Positions 1 through 8,704 are shown, counted from the stretch's first letter. The stretch: DNA of 64,000 nt from VXOI01 sp965261945 (GCA_965261945.1 CBDHEF010000002.1:1798001-1862000); one strand, 5' to 3'. The notes: generated from the sequence alone by a model not told the origin. Numbers and translations: made by a program.

Positions 1-9
1 AAGGGTTCA

Positions 10-1338
10 TCAGTCGCCCACCCCGGCTGCCCCCGCGCCAGCTTGCTCCTGGAACGCTTCGGACAACGCCAGCGCCTGGCTCTCCGGCCAGCCGAGCCAG
101 TCGCGCAGCACCTCGGCGGTGTGCTGGCCCAGACGAGGCGCGGGCCGGAACGACCGCCAGGGCGTCGCGCTCATGCGGATGGGATGTCCGGGCAACTGAA
201 AGCTACGCCCGCCGGGGCTGATGAAGTCCTGGAGAAAAGCCCGCTCGACTACGTGCGGCGACTCCATCATCTGGCCCACGGTGTAGGCCGGGAAGCAGGG
301 AACCCCGCGCTCCTGGGCCAGGCGGGCTATTTCCTCGCCGGTGTGGGACATGGTCCATTCCAGCATGAAGGGTTCCAGCGCGTCCCAGTTTTGAGCCCGC
401 CGCTGGGCGGTGGCGAACACCTCCGAATCGGCCCAGTCTGGACTTCCGGCGGCTTCCATCAGGCTGCGCCAGTGGCCATCCAGGACTGCCATGATTACCA
501 CGTAGCCGTCCTTGCAGGGCATATAGACATTTGGCATCAGTCCGAAGCCGGGCGGCTGACGCATCTTCGCTTCGTGGTAGGCGGCGTGAGCCAACTCGTA
601 GGGCATGACCGCAGCCACCCCCTCCTGTAGCGAGAGGTCGAGTTCGCAGCCCTGGCCGCTGAACTGCCGGGCGAGCAACGCGGCCACGCAGGCCGCCGAG
701 CCCAGCACCCCCGTCATCAGCTCGCCGAGCGGGGTGTTGGCGCGGAGCGGCGGTTCCTGCGCCGGGTCCATCACGCCGTCAGGAATCCCGGGCGTACTGA
801 AAGACAGCCCGCCGGCGGCCACCCCCGTCATCTCGTCGCCAACGTAGCCGCTGTTTGGCCCCGACAGGCCGAAGGGCGTGATGGCGCAAACTATCAGGCC
901 GGGATTGAGATGCCGCAAAGCCTCGCGGCGCAGGCCCCGCCCAACTATCTCGGCGCTCTGTCCGCCGACGACCAGAACGTCGGCCCTGGACAGCAGCTCG
1001 CTGAACGCCACCTCTCCTCCGCTTCGCTCCAGATGGCCCACTCCGCTGCGCTCCGTTGGGGCCTGAGCCGGGTACTGCAGGTCGAGGCCCGCGCCGCGCT
1101 TGTTGGCGTTCAGGTACAGGAACATCCCGCTCCAGTCGGGGTCGGGCTGGCCGTCGGGGAAGGGGCCGTGCCGCCGGTGCTGGTCGCCCCTGGATGGTTC
1201 CACCTTCACCACGTCGGCTCCCGCGTCGCCCAGCAGCCGGGCGCAGAAGGACGCCGACGCCATCTCCGTGTACTCCACGACCCTTACGCCGGCAAGAGCC
1301 GACGGCGGAGTGCCTGCCTGTTCAGCGGGCGAGGTCAC
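10..1338 (-). CDS. CaiB/BaiF family CoA-transferase (divergent, Glu at the catalytic Asp position)
   Basis: Family III CoA-transferase, expected to move CoA between acyl groups in the cytoplasm. The N-terminal block GVRVVEYTEM followed by LLGDAGADVVKVEP is the family signature. The start is taken as GTG at 1338 because it overlaps the upstream stop in a GTGA arrangement; an ATG further upstream (1437) would add 33 low-complexity residues inside the neighbouring gene. This gives 442 residues, a normal length. Aligned by eye with the second CaiB homologue in this window, the catalytic Asp of the DIGAG motif is Glu here (GELMTG). It is the last gene of a four-gene operon with two hot-dog dehydratases and a crotonase. 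The acyl substrate is unknown. Confidence 0.88.
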   Translation of the reverse strand: MTSPAEQAGTPPSALAGVRVVEYTEMASASFCARLLGDAGADVVKVEPSRGDQHRRHGPFPDGQPDPDWSGMFLYLNANKRGAGLDLQYPAQAPTERSGVGHLERSGGEVAFSELLSRADVLVVGGQSAEIVGRGLRREALRHLNPGLIVCAITPFGLSGPNSGYVGDEMTGVAAGGLSFSTPGIPDGVMDPAQEPPLRANTPLGELMTGVLGSAACVAALLARQFSGQGCELDLSLQEGVAAVMPYELAHAAYHEAKMRQPPGFGLMPNVYMPCKDGYVVIMAVLDGHWRSLMEAAGSPDWADSEVFATAQRRAQNWDALEPFMLEWTMSHTGEEIARLAQERGVPCFPAYTVGQMMESPHVVERAFLQDFISPGGRSFQLPGHPIRMSATPWRSFRPAPRLGQHTAEVLRDWLGWPESQALALSEAFQEQAGAGAAGVGD

Positions 1339-1811
1339 CAGTACCGCTCTGAGCGGGGATGCAGCGGGAGCTGCACCACGGCGCTGGCCGGTTCGACCAC
1401 CCGCTCGGCCCGCTGGTTCTCGATCCACAGGTCGCACTCCGCGAGTCCCGGCCCTTCGTTGTCATCGCCCTCCCGGAACAGCCCGGTGACCACTCCCCGG
1501 CAGACCAGCAAGTCGCCGGGGTAGGCCATGACCCGGTTGCGAAAGCGCAGCTTGCGCAGGAATGCGCCGGGGCCCGCCCAATCCCGGACGTGCTGGGACA
1601 GGAAAGCGCCCAGCATCTGACCGTCCACGAAGGGGCCGGGGAACCCCAGCTCCCGAACGTGGTCGGCGTCGTAATGGACGCGGATGAAGTCCCAGGTTGC
1701 GGCGCCGTAGGCCATCATGCGGGGCAGGTCTATTCGCTTGTAAAGCGGAGTCAATTCCTCGCCCACCGAGACGTCCTCGAAGAACCGGCCGGCGCTCCCG
1801 ATGCAGCTCAT
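1335..1811 (-). CDS. MaoC-like hot-dog dehydratase
   Basis: A 158-residue single hot-dog domain of the MaoC / (R)-specific enoyl-CoA hydratase group. The segment TWDFIRVHYD at about residues 39-48 matches the hydratase-2 motif and keeps an Asp and a His where the catalytic dyad is expected. It overlaps the upstream dehydratase by 4 bp (ATGA at 1811-1808) and the downstream CoA-transferase by 4 bp (GTGA), so the genes are translationally coupled. Inference: it pairs with the upstream protein as a two-subunit hydratase acting on the CoA ester made by the CaiB protein. Confidence 0.85.
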   Translation of the reverse strand: MSCIGSAGRFFEDVSVGEELTPLYKRIDLPRMMAYGAATWDFIRVHYDADHVRELGFPGPFVDGQMLGAFLSQHVRDWAGPGAFLRKLRFRNRVMAYPGDLLVCRGVVTGLFREGDDNEGPGLAECDLWIENQRAERVVEPASAVVQLPLHPRSERYW

Positions 1812-2308
1812 TCCGGCGCCTCCTCCGTTCCCCCCCGGTAGAACAGGGTCTCGGTGTTGCGGGCCAGCAGTTCGCCGCGCTGGTTGTAAAACGTGGCCTC
1901 GATTACCTGGAATATAAGCGACCCGGAGCGTCCGCTGCGCTCGTACACATCCTTCACCAGCCAGCTCGCCGTAAGCACGTCGTCGGGGTGGATGGGCTGG
2001 AAGAACTCGTACTCGTTTCCGGCCCGGAGCCCGGCCAATTCCCCGAAAGAGTCTCGGCCCAGCAGGTCGCCGCGCTCGTCCATATCGCTGTCAACGTACT
2101 GCCAGGTATCGCATACCAGCGTCGGCGGAGCCATGACGTCCCGCAGTCCGTGGGCGGCGGCCTGCCCGCGGTCGGAGTATAGCGGGTTGAAATCGCCGAC
2201 GGCCAGGGCGTACTGCCGGAAGGCCGACCGCCCGATCTCGTCCGGCGCTTGAAACACCAATTTCCGGCCGACCGTGGCCTTCAACTGCTGCAACAGGGAA
2301 CCCGCCAT
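1808..2308 (-). CDS. MaoC N-terminal / FAS1-like dehydratase subunit
   Basis: A 166-residue hot-dog protein of the FAS1-like dehydratase (MaoC N-terminal) type. The motif region reads AVGDFNPLYSD, with the Asp kept but the usual His replaced by Tyr, so this is probably the non-catalytic partner of the next gene. The ATG at 2308 was chosen because it lies 11 bp after the crotonase stop and starts the conserved domain; the open frame continues further upstream but only as an out-of-frame reading of the crotonase gene. The 4-bp overlap with the following gene supports a stoichiometric complex, as in heterodimeric 2-enoyl-CoA hydratases. Confidence 0.85.
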   Translation of the reverse strand: MAGSLLQQLKATVGRKLVFQAPDEIGRSAFRQYALAVGDFNPLYSDRGQAAAHGLRDVMAPPTLVCDTWQYVDSDMDERGDLLGRDSFGELAGLRAGNEYEFFQPIHPDDVLTASWLVKDVYERSGRSGSLIFQVIEATFYNQRGELLARNTETLFYRGGTEEAPE

Positions 2309-2319
2309 ACCAGTCCTCG

Positions 2320-3126
2320 TTACCGGCCCTTGAACTTTGGTTCCCGCCCTTCCAGGAAGGCGGCCAGGGCCTCCCGGTGGTCCTCGCTGGTCAGGGTCAG
2401 GACCTCGGCCTTGGCGGCTTCGGACAGATGCTCTTCCAGCGATTGACCCAGGCCCCGGTAGACCATTCCCTTGACCAGCCTGTTTGCTACCGGGGCTTTC
2501 CCGGCGATTTTGGCGGCCAGGGCCATCGTTGTCGCTTCCAGTTCTTCCGACGGCGCCAGATGGTTGAGGACACCCAGCCGCAGCGCGTCCTCCGCCTCCA
2601 GCCGGTCGCCGGTGTACAGCAGTTCCAGGGCGCGGCTGACCCCCAGGGCCCGCGGGTAAAGCCAGGTTCCGCCGGTGTTCGACACCAGCCCCATCTGCAG
2701 AAACGCATTGGAAAACCAGGAGCGCTCGCAGCCGATGCGGATGTCGCAGGCCAGCGCCCAGTCGAACCCGTCGCCGATGGCCAGGCCGTTGACCATCGCG
2801 ATGGTGGGCACTTCCATCTTGTGGAGCTTGATGGTAACGCCCTGCGGCCCGCTGCGGATAAACTGGTGAATCTCGTAGGGTTCCATGTGTCCCAGCAGCC
2901 GGTCGCCGCCCTGCCTCTCGTCCTTGATGTCGGCGGAGGAGCAGAAGGCCCGACCTGCGCCGGTCAGCACCAGCGCCCGGACCTCCCGGTCGCTGGCCAC
3001 GTCTTCCAGCGCCGAGTTCAACTCCATGAACATCTGCTCGTTCAGCGCGTTGAGGCGCTCCGGGCGGTTGAGAGTGAGCCGGGCCACGTGATCTTTCTTT
3101 TCGAGAATGATGGTCTCGTAGTCCAA
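2320..3126 (-). CDS. Crotonase-superfamily (enoyl-CoA hydratase-like) protein with altered active site
   Basis: A full-length crotonase fold (268 residues). The first oxyanion-hole loop FCSSADIK and the second loop GLAIGDGFDWALACD are recognisable. Aligned by eye with mammalian crotonase, the second oxyanion-hole Gly is Asp, the residue matching Glu144 is Asp, and the residue matching Glu164 is Phe (in SNAFLQMGLV). A standard water-adding hydratase needs both glutamates, so another crotonase reaction such as isomerisation, thioester hydrolysis or decarboxylation is more likely. First gene of the operon with the two hot-dog proteins and the CoA-transferase. About 270 bp upstream carries no gene and probably holds the operon promoter. 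Confidence 0.85.
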   Translation of the reverse strand: MDYETIILEKKDHVARLTLNRPERLNALNEQMFMELNSALEDVASDREVRALVLTGAGRAFCSSADIKDERQGGDRLLGHMEPYEIHQFIRSGPQGVTIKLHKMEVPTIAMVNGLAIGDGFDWALACDIRIGCERSWFSNAFLQMGLVSNTGGTWLYPRALGVSRALELLYTGDRLEAEDALRLGVLNHLAPSEELEATTMALAAKIAGKAPVANRLVKGMVYRGLGQSLEEHLSEAAKAEVLTLTSEDHREALAAFLEGREPKFKGR

Positions 3127-3393
3127 TGCTGTCCTTCCGGCTCCGCGCGTTTCTGGCGGGGCGTTGGAGAAAAGTGCGTGTGGATGGTGGGAAGATTCTG
3201 GTGGGCCAGCGGTGCAGTGTCAAGGCTTTGCCGGGCCACCGGCGCTGCCCGGCGGTGGGGCCTCGCCCTGCCGCCTCCTGCGCCAACCCAGCCAGCCTGT
3301 TCCGGCAGCCGGTCTATATTGGCCCTTGCTCGCTGTTTGGGAGGCGTTAATGTCATCACCGCCCGACCCTGTAAGTAAGGCGGTGTTGAATTA

Positions 3394-5070
3394 TCAGGCG
3401 TGTCGCTCCAGGCCAAAGAGGCCGAACAGCTCTTCGCGGTTCAGCCGGGACGAAAGATCCAGCGAAACGTCATCGACGAGTTGGTCAAACAATTCCTGTT
3501 TCCTCGCAAGGATGGAGTCTATACGCTCTTCGATAGTCCCCGCGCATGAATACTTAATCACATTGACCTTGACCGTTTGGCCCATACGGTGGCTTCTGTC
3601 CTCGGCCTGCCGCTCCACCGCAGGGTTCCACCACCGGTCCAGATGAAAGACGTAGGATGCCTCCTGCAGGTTCAAGCCCAAGCCGCCCGCGCGTAGGGAA
3701 ATAACCAGCGCTTTATGCCTGCTTTCGCTCTTGAAGCGGTCAATAATATGGGGCCTGTCCTGAAGAGGCACGTCTCCGGTGATGACCAGGGGGTTGAATT
3801 TTTTCAGCCGGCTTGCGGCGGCGGCCACGCCTGCGGTGTCGCTGGTGTATTGGGAGAAGACCAGCGCCTTGTGTCCCTGAGCTACCAGCAGGTCCAGCCT
3901 TTCCCTGATGTCGTCCAGCTTGCTGGACTCGCCGCTCTTGGGGTCGGCGTTGCAAATCTGCTTCAAGCGGGTGACCAGCTCCAGCACATGCTGAATGCTA
4001 ATGTCTCTACCCAGTGATCTGAGGTATACGATTCCCTCGCTCTCAGCCTTTTCGTAACTTGCCCGCTGCCTGGGGTGCAGGTCGATTGGCAACAGGGTGA
4101 CCTGCTTTTCCGGAAGGTCGTCGAGCACCTCGCCCTTTTTGCGCCTGAGCTGGAGTTGGCGGTGCCGGTTCAGGAGTTCCCGCCCTGGTTGGAACCGATT
4201 GGGCTCGCCCTCTATATCATAATCAACAAACTCCAGGATGGACGCCAATTCCTCCTCGTGGTTCTCTATCGGAGTTCCGGTCAGCGCCCAGGAACGAACA
4301 CGCCTCAGTCCCTTGAGCGACCTGCTGGTATCGTTCCGGTTCTTGATCCGTTGGGCCTCGTCGGCAACCACGACGTCCCAGAGCTTTCTCCTCACAGGAG
4401 ATTGGTTGTTGCCCTCGAAGTCGGACCTCAGCGTCTCATAGCTGACCAGGGTCACGTCGGTTTCAGCCTGCCACTGCCAACGCCGGTCAGACGCTGAACC
4501 CCTGATAATGATCGCCGATAGCTCGGGGGCCCACTTTCGAAGCTCCCCGCGCCACTGGTCCAGCAGGCTGGCGGGAGCAGCCACCAGCGTTGACCCGATT
4601 TCTCCGCGACGAGATAGGATTCGCAGGGCGGCAATGACCTGTAGCGTCTTGCCAAGGCCCATGTCGTCGGCCAACAGAAGGCGATCACTGGCGATGAGGG
4701 CTCTGACCCCGTCCTCCTGGAAGGGCATCAACTTCCCGGGCCACTCCAGGTCATCGTCTATCGGCGGGCTGGAAGGATCTGAATCCGCCGGAGACAATAC
4801 CTTGAGAAGCCTACGGGCCAGGGAGAGTTCCCGGTCGGGGTTGGAGATGCCCGCCGAATTGTCAGAATGCCGGTGAAAGCCCGACGGTGCGCCCCTGTGC
4901 AGATACTCCAGTTCAACCACCGTCGCCGGTTCTGCGGACGCAGGTGCAGAGACCGGCAGAAATCTCACCGGCTCAATCGAGCGCCCAGCCCGGGGCGAGA
5001 AGTTGATGTCCCTCAGCAAGGCCGCCCCCCTATCATCTGTCGCTGTACGCTTCCGCGATTCCTGCGGCAA
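3394..5070 (-). CDS. SNF2-family helicase/ATPase (defence-type operon, last gene)
   Basis: A compact 558-residue SWI2/SNF2 superfamily-2 ATPase that would translocate on double-stranded DNA. Walker A is DDMGLGKT (K141), motif II is DEAQ (237-240), motif III is LTGTPIEN, and the C-terminal RecA domain has VFSQYT, SLRAGGLGLNLQ and the motif VI block RSHRMGQ. There are no added nuclease or methylase domains; the first 100 residues are unassigned. The ATG at 5070 overlaps the preceding gene by 38 bp. It ends a five-gene same-strand operon with two P-loop-type ATPases, which points to a DNA-surveillance or phage-defence role rather than chromatin or transcription recycling (RapA is much longer). 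Confidence 0.9.
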   Translation of the reverse strand: MPQESRKRTATDDRGAALLRDINFSPRAGRSIEPVRFLPVSAPASAEPATVVELEYLHRGAPSGFHRHSDNSAGISNPDRELSLARRLLKVLSPADSDPSSPPIDDDLEWPGKLMPFQEDGVRALIASDRLLLADDMGLGKTLQVIAALRILSRRGEIGSTLVAAPASLLDQWRGELRKWAPELSAIIIRGSASDRRWQWQAETDVTLVSYETLRSDFEGNNQSPVRRKLWDVVVADEAQRIKNRNDTSRSLKGLRRVRSWALTGTPIENHEEELASILEFVDYDIEGEPNRFQPGRELLNRHRQLQLRRKKGEVLDDLPEKQVTLLPIDLHPRQRASYEKAESEGIVYLRSLGRDISIQHVLELVTRLKQICNADPKSGESSKLDDIRERLDLLVAQGHKALVFSQYTSDTAGVAAAASRLKKFNPLVITGDVPLQDRPHIIDRFKSESRHKALVISLRAGGLGLNLQEASYVFHLDRWWNPAVERQAEDRSHRMGQTVKVNVIKYSCAGTIEERIDSILARKQELFDQLVDDVSLDLSSRLNREELFGLFGLERHA

Positions 5071-5575
5071 CTCTGCGAAACGGTTCCAGGGGATCGGAGC
5101 GTTCCACTATCGTCTTCAGCAACCGCCGCGCCACCGAGTCTTCCTGGGGAGGGGAGGTGCTCCAGACCAAGAATAGCGATGCGCCGATCTGTTCGATTTC
5201 CTCGGACGCACCCCTCCGCGGCGCGGGATCAGTGGATACCCGGCATAACGGGACATCAATCCTGATGTTTTCGGAGAAAACCAACGGGGGAATCTCATCA
5301 GCCAGCCCCACAATGACGCTGGGAGTCCGTCCCGCCGAATGGAACAGTGTCTCGATCAACGATAACACGGTCGTCCTGCGAGCCTCCCCCATCCTCCACA
5401 GCCTGGAATCGTGGAAGTCTATGCGGGTAAAGCTGAACTCAAGCGGCACGTCCTGAGACGATGCCATGAATAGCGCCGCCCGGATTCCTGAACCGCTGTC
5501 CTCGTCCAGAAACCGCAGAAATCCAACCGTTCCAGTCGTAGCCTCGTCTTCTCTATTTTCGAGCAGTATGGGCAT
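5033..5575 (-). CDS. Unknown protein of the ATPase-SNF2 operon
   Basis: A 180-residue soluble protein that I do not recognise. It has no signal peptide, no membrane segment and no obvious metal or nucleotide motif. Predicted beta-rich stretches (TVGFLRFLD, IRAALFMAS) are followed by a more helical C-terminus (VARRLLKTIVE). It starts 32 bp after the BrxD-like ATPase and overlaps the helicase start by 38 bp, so it is surely co-expressed with both. Inference: an adaptor between ATPases and helicase, or a sensor. Only its position supports a role in the system. Confidence 0.75.
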   Translation of the reverse strand: MPILLENREDEATTGTVGFLRFLDEDSGSGIRAALFMASSQDVPLEFSFTRIDFHDSRLWRMGEARRTTVLSLIETLFHSAGRTPSVIVGLADEIPPLVFSENIRIDVPLCRVSTDPAPRRGASEEIEQIGASLFLVWSTSPPQEDSVARRLLKTIVERSDPLEPFRRVAAGIAEAYSDR

Positions 5576-5607
5576 CCTGGCTCTTTTCGGAGAACGAACA
5601 TGGGAAC

Positions 5608-6891
5608 CTATCCGGCGGCGCCCTCTTCATTCTCTATCCCGTCTTCCTGGTCACCGATTTCAACGTACTGGTGTCTGAATTCCCGCTCTTCGGTCTCCGG
5701 GCTGGAATCCGGGTATAACCTGAGAAGGTCCCACTGATTTATTGCGGAGCGAATCTGGTAGCGCATCCTCTGCTGGAAGCTCGCCACATCGGTCCTGGCT
5801 TCAACCACCGGGGCATCCCACTCGTAGGCTCGGCTGTAAATCCGGCGCAACTGGCCGAGCGTGTTACTCAGGTCCAAGTCAGTCGGGGCTCTCAACGGGG
5901 TGCATTCAGACTCCAGCAGTCGCATCGCCATTTCGGCGCGCGCTGCCTGGGCGCCTTCATTGCGAGCGCGCAGCCGCTGCGCGGCATAGTCGCGGTCTTT
6001 CTTGCTGGTTGCCCCCGCCGACAGTACATTCAGGGCGAAATCCGCAGACACGGTTCCAACGACCACCAGTCCAGGACAGGTTTCACCGGCGGCCTGACCC
6101 AGCCAACGGCCCAGCTCTGCGTAAGAGCGGGCGCGCTGCAACAGGCTGTACTGGCCCACCAACTCAATTTCGTCCAGCAGGACCACCCATCCCCGGTAGC
6201 CCGCGCCCTTGATCAGTTCGGTAGCGAAGCGGAGACGCTGGGGGGGCAAATCAGCAGCTCTGGGCGCTTTGAAAGAGTAGCTCTGTAGCTGGCCTATCTG
6301 CTTCAGACCATCTTTCACTGTGCCGATCTTTATCCTGTCTCCCGCCCAGAAGGACTCGATAGTCCTGTTCAACTCCAAGTCATTCGACCTCTCGTGTACC
6401 AGCAGACTGGCCGGAAAGATGGGGTGAACGCCGCTGGAAGAGGAATTCCCCCAGCGGAAGAGGGCAGAGTACTCCTCGGTATTCTGGTTAAGGTCGAATC
6501 CGATTTCCTCGATAAGCGGGCCGGTGCGTCCTTGGACCCGCCCGTTGTCCATTGCCGACTTGAACACCTTGCCAAGGTCATAGAGTGGCGTTTCCTTGCT
6601 GATGGCCACCTTGCTGCATACGAAGCCCTCGGAGAGCGCCCGGTGTTCGAAATGGGAAAGCAGGTGAGACTTACCAGTGCCGAAATCTCCCGAAACCAGC
6701 ATTCCCAGTGCGCCTTCGGGGGGTGCGCGCTCGGCAGACGCGCGCCCGAGCAGTCCTTCGAACTCGCTCTCCGGGCGAGGCTGATTGCAGCCAAGCAACT
6801 GCACCGCCTCGCGGTTGGGGACGCCGTTTCGCAGGGCCTCCAACGCCCGGCGGCAGGCCAGGGTGGAAAACCCGTCGCTGACTTCATTCAT
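5608..6891 (-). CDS. BREX BrxD-like (DUF2791-type) P-loop ATPase
   Basis: A 427-residue P-loop ATPase resembling the BREX ATP-binding proteins of the BrxD/DUF2791 group. An N-terminal helical region (GVPNREAVQLLGC) precedes Walker A GDFGTGKS (68-75); Walker B is LLDEIE (238-243) after a hydrophobic strand, and VVVGTVSADF looks like the sensor strand. The catalytic Lys, Asp and Glu are all present. The ATG at 6889-6891 has a GAGGA box about 11 bases upstream. It lies 15 bp after a second ATPase-like protein that lacks these residues, suggesting an active/inactive ATPase pair. In BREX and related systems such ATPases support phage defence; no pglX or pglZ gene is visible here. Confidence 0.85.
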   Translation of the reverse strand: MNEVSDGFSTLACRRALEALRNGVPNREAVQLLGCNQPRPESEFEGLLGRASAERAPPEGALGMLVSGDFGTGKSHLLSHFEHRALSEGFVCSKVAISKETPLYDLGKVFKSAMDNGRVQGRTGPLIEEIGFDLNQNTEEYSALFRWGNSSSSGVHPIFPASLLVHERSNDLELNRTIESFWAGDRIKIGTVKDGLKQIGQLQSYSFKAPRAADLPPQRLRFATELIKGAGYRGWVVLLDEIELVGQYSLLQRARSYAELGRWLGQAAGETCPGLVVVGTVSADFALNVLSAGATSKKDRDYAAQRLRARNEGAQAARAEMAMRLLESECTPLRAPTDLDLSNTLGQLRRIYSRAYEWDAPVVEARTDVASFQQRMRYQIRSAINQWDLLRLYPDSSPETEEREFRHQYVEIGDQEDGIENEEGAAG

Positions 6892-6906
6892 CTGGCGGAT
6901 TCCTCG

Positions 6907-7872
6907 CTAGGATAGCCGGACCAGGGACGCCACCGGGTTGACCAGATTACGGTCCCGCACATCGTCAATCACCCTGGTCATCAAGGCTTGATAGATCCCG
7001 AACCCTCTGTTTCTCGACCCGGTTTCCTCATCGAGGAAATCGTTTGTCGTCACCACCACCAGCATGGTTCCGGTGAGGCGGTCGGTGCCGTCCACGAACT
7101 CCCGCAACATTTCGTAGTGCTCCAGGACCATGGCCCTCGTGTAGTATCGCAGCCCGTCCCTGGGGTTCCGGGCCAGCATAACGCGGGAATTGTCCAGCAG
7201 GATTAATGTGCCAGAATAGCCTACGTGATGCAACCAGAATAGAGCCGATTCGATGAAGTGGCGGGCCGTGGTGCGGTTTACGGGAGTGTAGATTGAAAAA
7301 GGCCGGACACTGCTGATTCTCGTGTTGCTGCCGGTCAGCCAGTCGATGATGGGCTGGCTACCGTAAGGTTCTCCTATCTTTGCGTCTTCCTCAAGACACA
7401 GGTGAGTCATCGCCACCCTGAAGTCCTTTGCCATCTGGGGTTCACCGTATACCCTGTCCTGAATCTGCCGTCGAAGAGGAGTGAGCACAAACTGGGGGTC
7501 CAACTCATTGAGATCAGCGATAGATTCGAAAATGTTACTTTCGCTCTGCGGATCAATCCCCTCGACGTTAAAGCTCCTGTCACTGGCCAGCTTCAGGATC
7601 ATTCGTCTCGCCGCCGCGCGCCAGTCGACGCCGGACGCCAATCCATAGAACAGGTCCTGCGGCATGTGGGCGCGCCGGGAAACTGCATCGAGGGATACGA
7701 ATACCAACCCCAACTTCCGGCAACGTTCCCGGACCGCCTCGAACAGCTTGGGCTTCACTTCGTCCGGGGTGGCGGCAAACTTGACCGATGCCCCACCGTC
7801 TCGGATGAAGGTGGTCAGGTACTCGGACTCCATGACCTCCAGCCAGTCTTGGAGCGGTATCGCGTTGGCCAT
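6907..7872 (-). CDS. Degenerate ATPase paralogue of the BrxD-like family
   Basis: A 321-residue protein that follows the layout of its neighbour but seems to have lost ATPase chemistry. Where Walker A is expected it reads RDGGASVKF (about residues 24-32), without the GKS/T. The Walker B-like strand is GTLILLDNSR (about 221-230), with Asn in place of the acidic catalytic residue. The middle part (MPQDLFYGLASGVDW) resembles the region after Walker A in DUF2791 proteins. Its start shares one base with the upstream stop (TGATG at 7874-7870). Inference: a structural or regulatory partner of the active ATPase. Confidence 0.7.
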   Translation of the reverse strand: MANAIPLQDWLEVMESEYLTTFIRDGGASVKFAATPDEVKPKLFEAVRERCRKLGLVFVSLDAVSRRAHMPQDLFYGLASGVDWRAAARRMILKLASDRSFNVEGIDPQSESNIFESIADLNELDPQFVLTPLRRQIQDRVYGEPQMAKDFRVAMTHLCLEEDAKIGEPYGSQPIIDWLTGSNTRISSVRPFSIYTPVNRTTARHFIESALFWLHHVGYSGTLILLDNSRVMLARNPRDGLRYYTRAMVLEHYEMLREFVDGTDRLTGTMLVVVTTNDFLDEETGSRNRGFGIYQALMTRVIDDVRDRNLVNPVASLVRLS

Positions 7873-8672
7873 CAGTCGACCTCGGAGAACTGTATGCCGT
7901 AATAGGTAACGACCTGTCCATCGGGCCCGACAAAGGAAAACACGCCCTGGCCGCTGCGGGTCCCGGATGACGCCGGGAAAGACACCTGCAAACCCCTGCT
8001 GGTCGTTTTCGGGCCGTTGCGGTCCAGCAGGTACAGATCACGGGTGAAGTCGGTACGGCCATATTCGCGGGCGCTGCCGGGCTGCGAAGTGAACAGCCGG
8101 TAGACCCGGTCCAACTCGATCACCCGGCCCTGCCGGCCCGCTGGCATTCGGGCTGAATCGTCATCCTTGGTGATCTCCGAGTAGACTTGGTACAAGGATT
8201 CAAGAAACCGGCCTGCGCTGAAGCGGGCAGGTTTTTTCTGGTTCTCTATCAGTATGTCCGCCAGGCGTGTTGGGCGAATTGCGGAAACCTGCTTGCGGTC
8301 TATTCGAACCGCCCTTGCGCCTGGCAGGACTCGAACAACGGAGGGATGAGCAATCATGCGCCCGTCCCGTTCGTAAATCTCAAGGCCCTTTTCGGCCGCG
8401 ACAGCGCGCAACTCCTGTGCGTAGCCCTCGTTTAGGTACTGCTGTTCTTCATCCTCCCCAAAGGGCCAGGATTCAACAGAGTTGGCAACCTCCTGGCGCA
8501 GGGCGTTCAGTGCTGCGTCCATGCTGGCCTGCGCCCGCTTTGCGGCTGCAATGTTGCCGTCCTTTGCCGCCTTCTCCAGTGCTTTTGCAAGTTTAGCCAA
8601 GTCCGCGGCCGACTTCGCCGTCGAAGCGGCCGCTCTCTCCATATCGCCAAATGCCTGCTCGAAACTCCCCAT
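7872..8672 (-). CDS. Coiled-coil protein, first gene of the ATPase-SNF2 operon
   Basis: A 266-residue protein of unknown function. Residues about 10-65 form an Ala/Lys-rich helical, probably coiled-coil, segment, followed by a mixed alpha/beta domain (EKGLEIYERDGRMIAHPSVV) and a basic central part (RPTRLADILIENQKKPARF). No enzyme motif is seen. It begins the operon about 25 bases after a good sigma-70-type promoter and is coupled by a one-base stop/start overlap to the degenerate ATPase. The basic region and coiled coil would suit a DNA-binding or scaffold subunit, but this is inference. Confidence 0.75.
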   Translation of the reverse strand: MGSFEQAFGDMERAAASTAKSAADLAKLAKALEKAAKDGNIAAAKRAQASMDAALNALRQEVANSVESWPFGEDEEQQYLNEGYAQELRAVAAEKGLEIYERDGRMIAHPSVVRVLPGARAVRIDRKQVSAIRPTRLADILIENQKKPARFSAGRFLESLYQVYSEITKDDDSARMPAGRQGRVIELDRVYRLFTSQPGSAREYGRTDFTRDLYLLDRNGPKTTSRGLQVSFPASSGTRSGQGVFSFVGPDGQVVTYYGIQFSEVD

Positions 8673-8704
8673 AGCCCAACCTCTACTAATCCATCGCCGC
8701 AGGC

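Noticed and set aside
1808..3286. A 492-residue fusion protein reading through the crotonase gene
   Set aside because: Only the last 166 residues are protein-like. The front is an out-of-frame reading of the crotonase gene, and the ATG at 2308 follows that gene directly.
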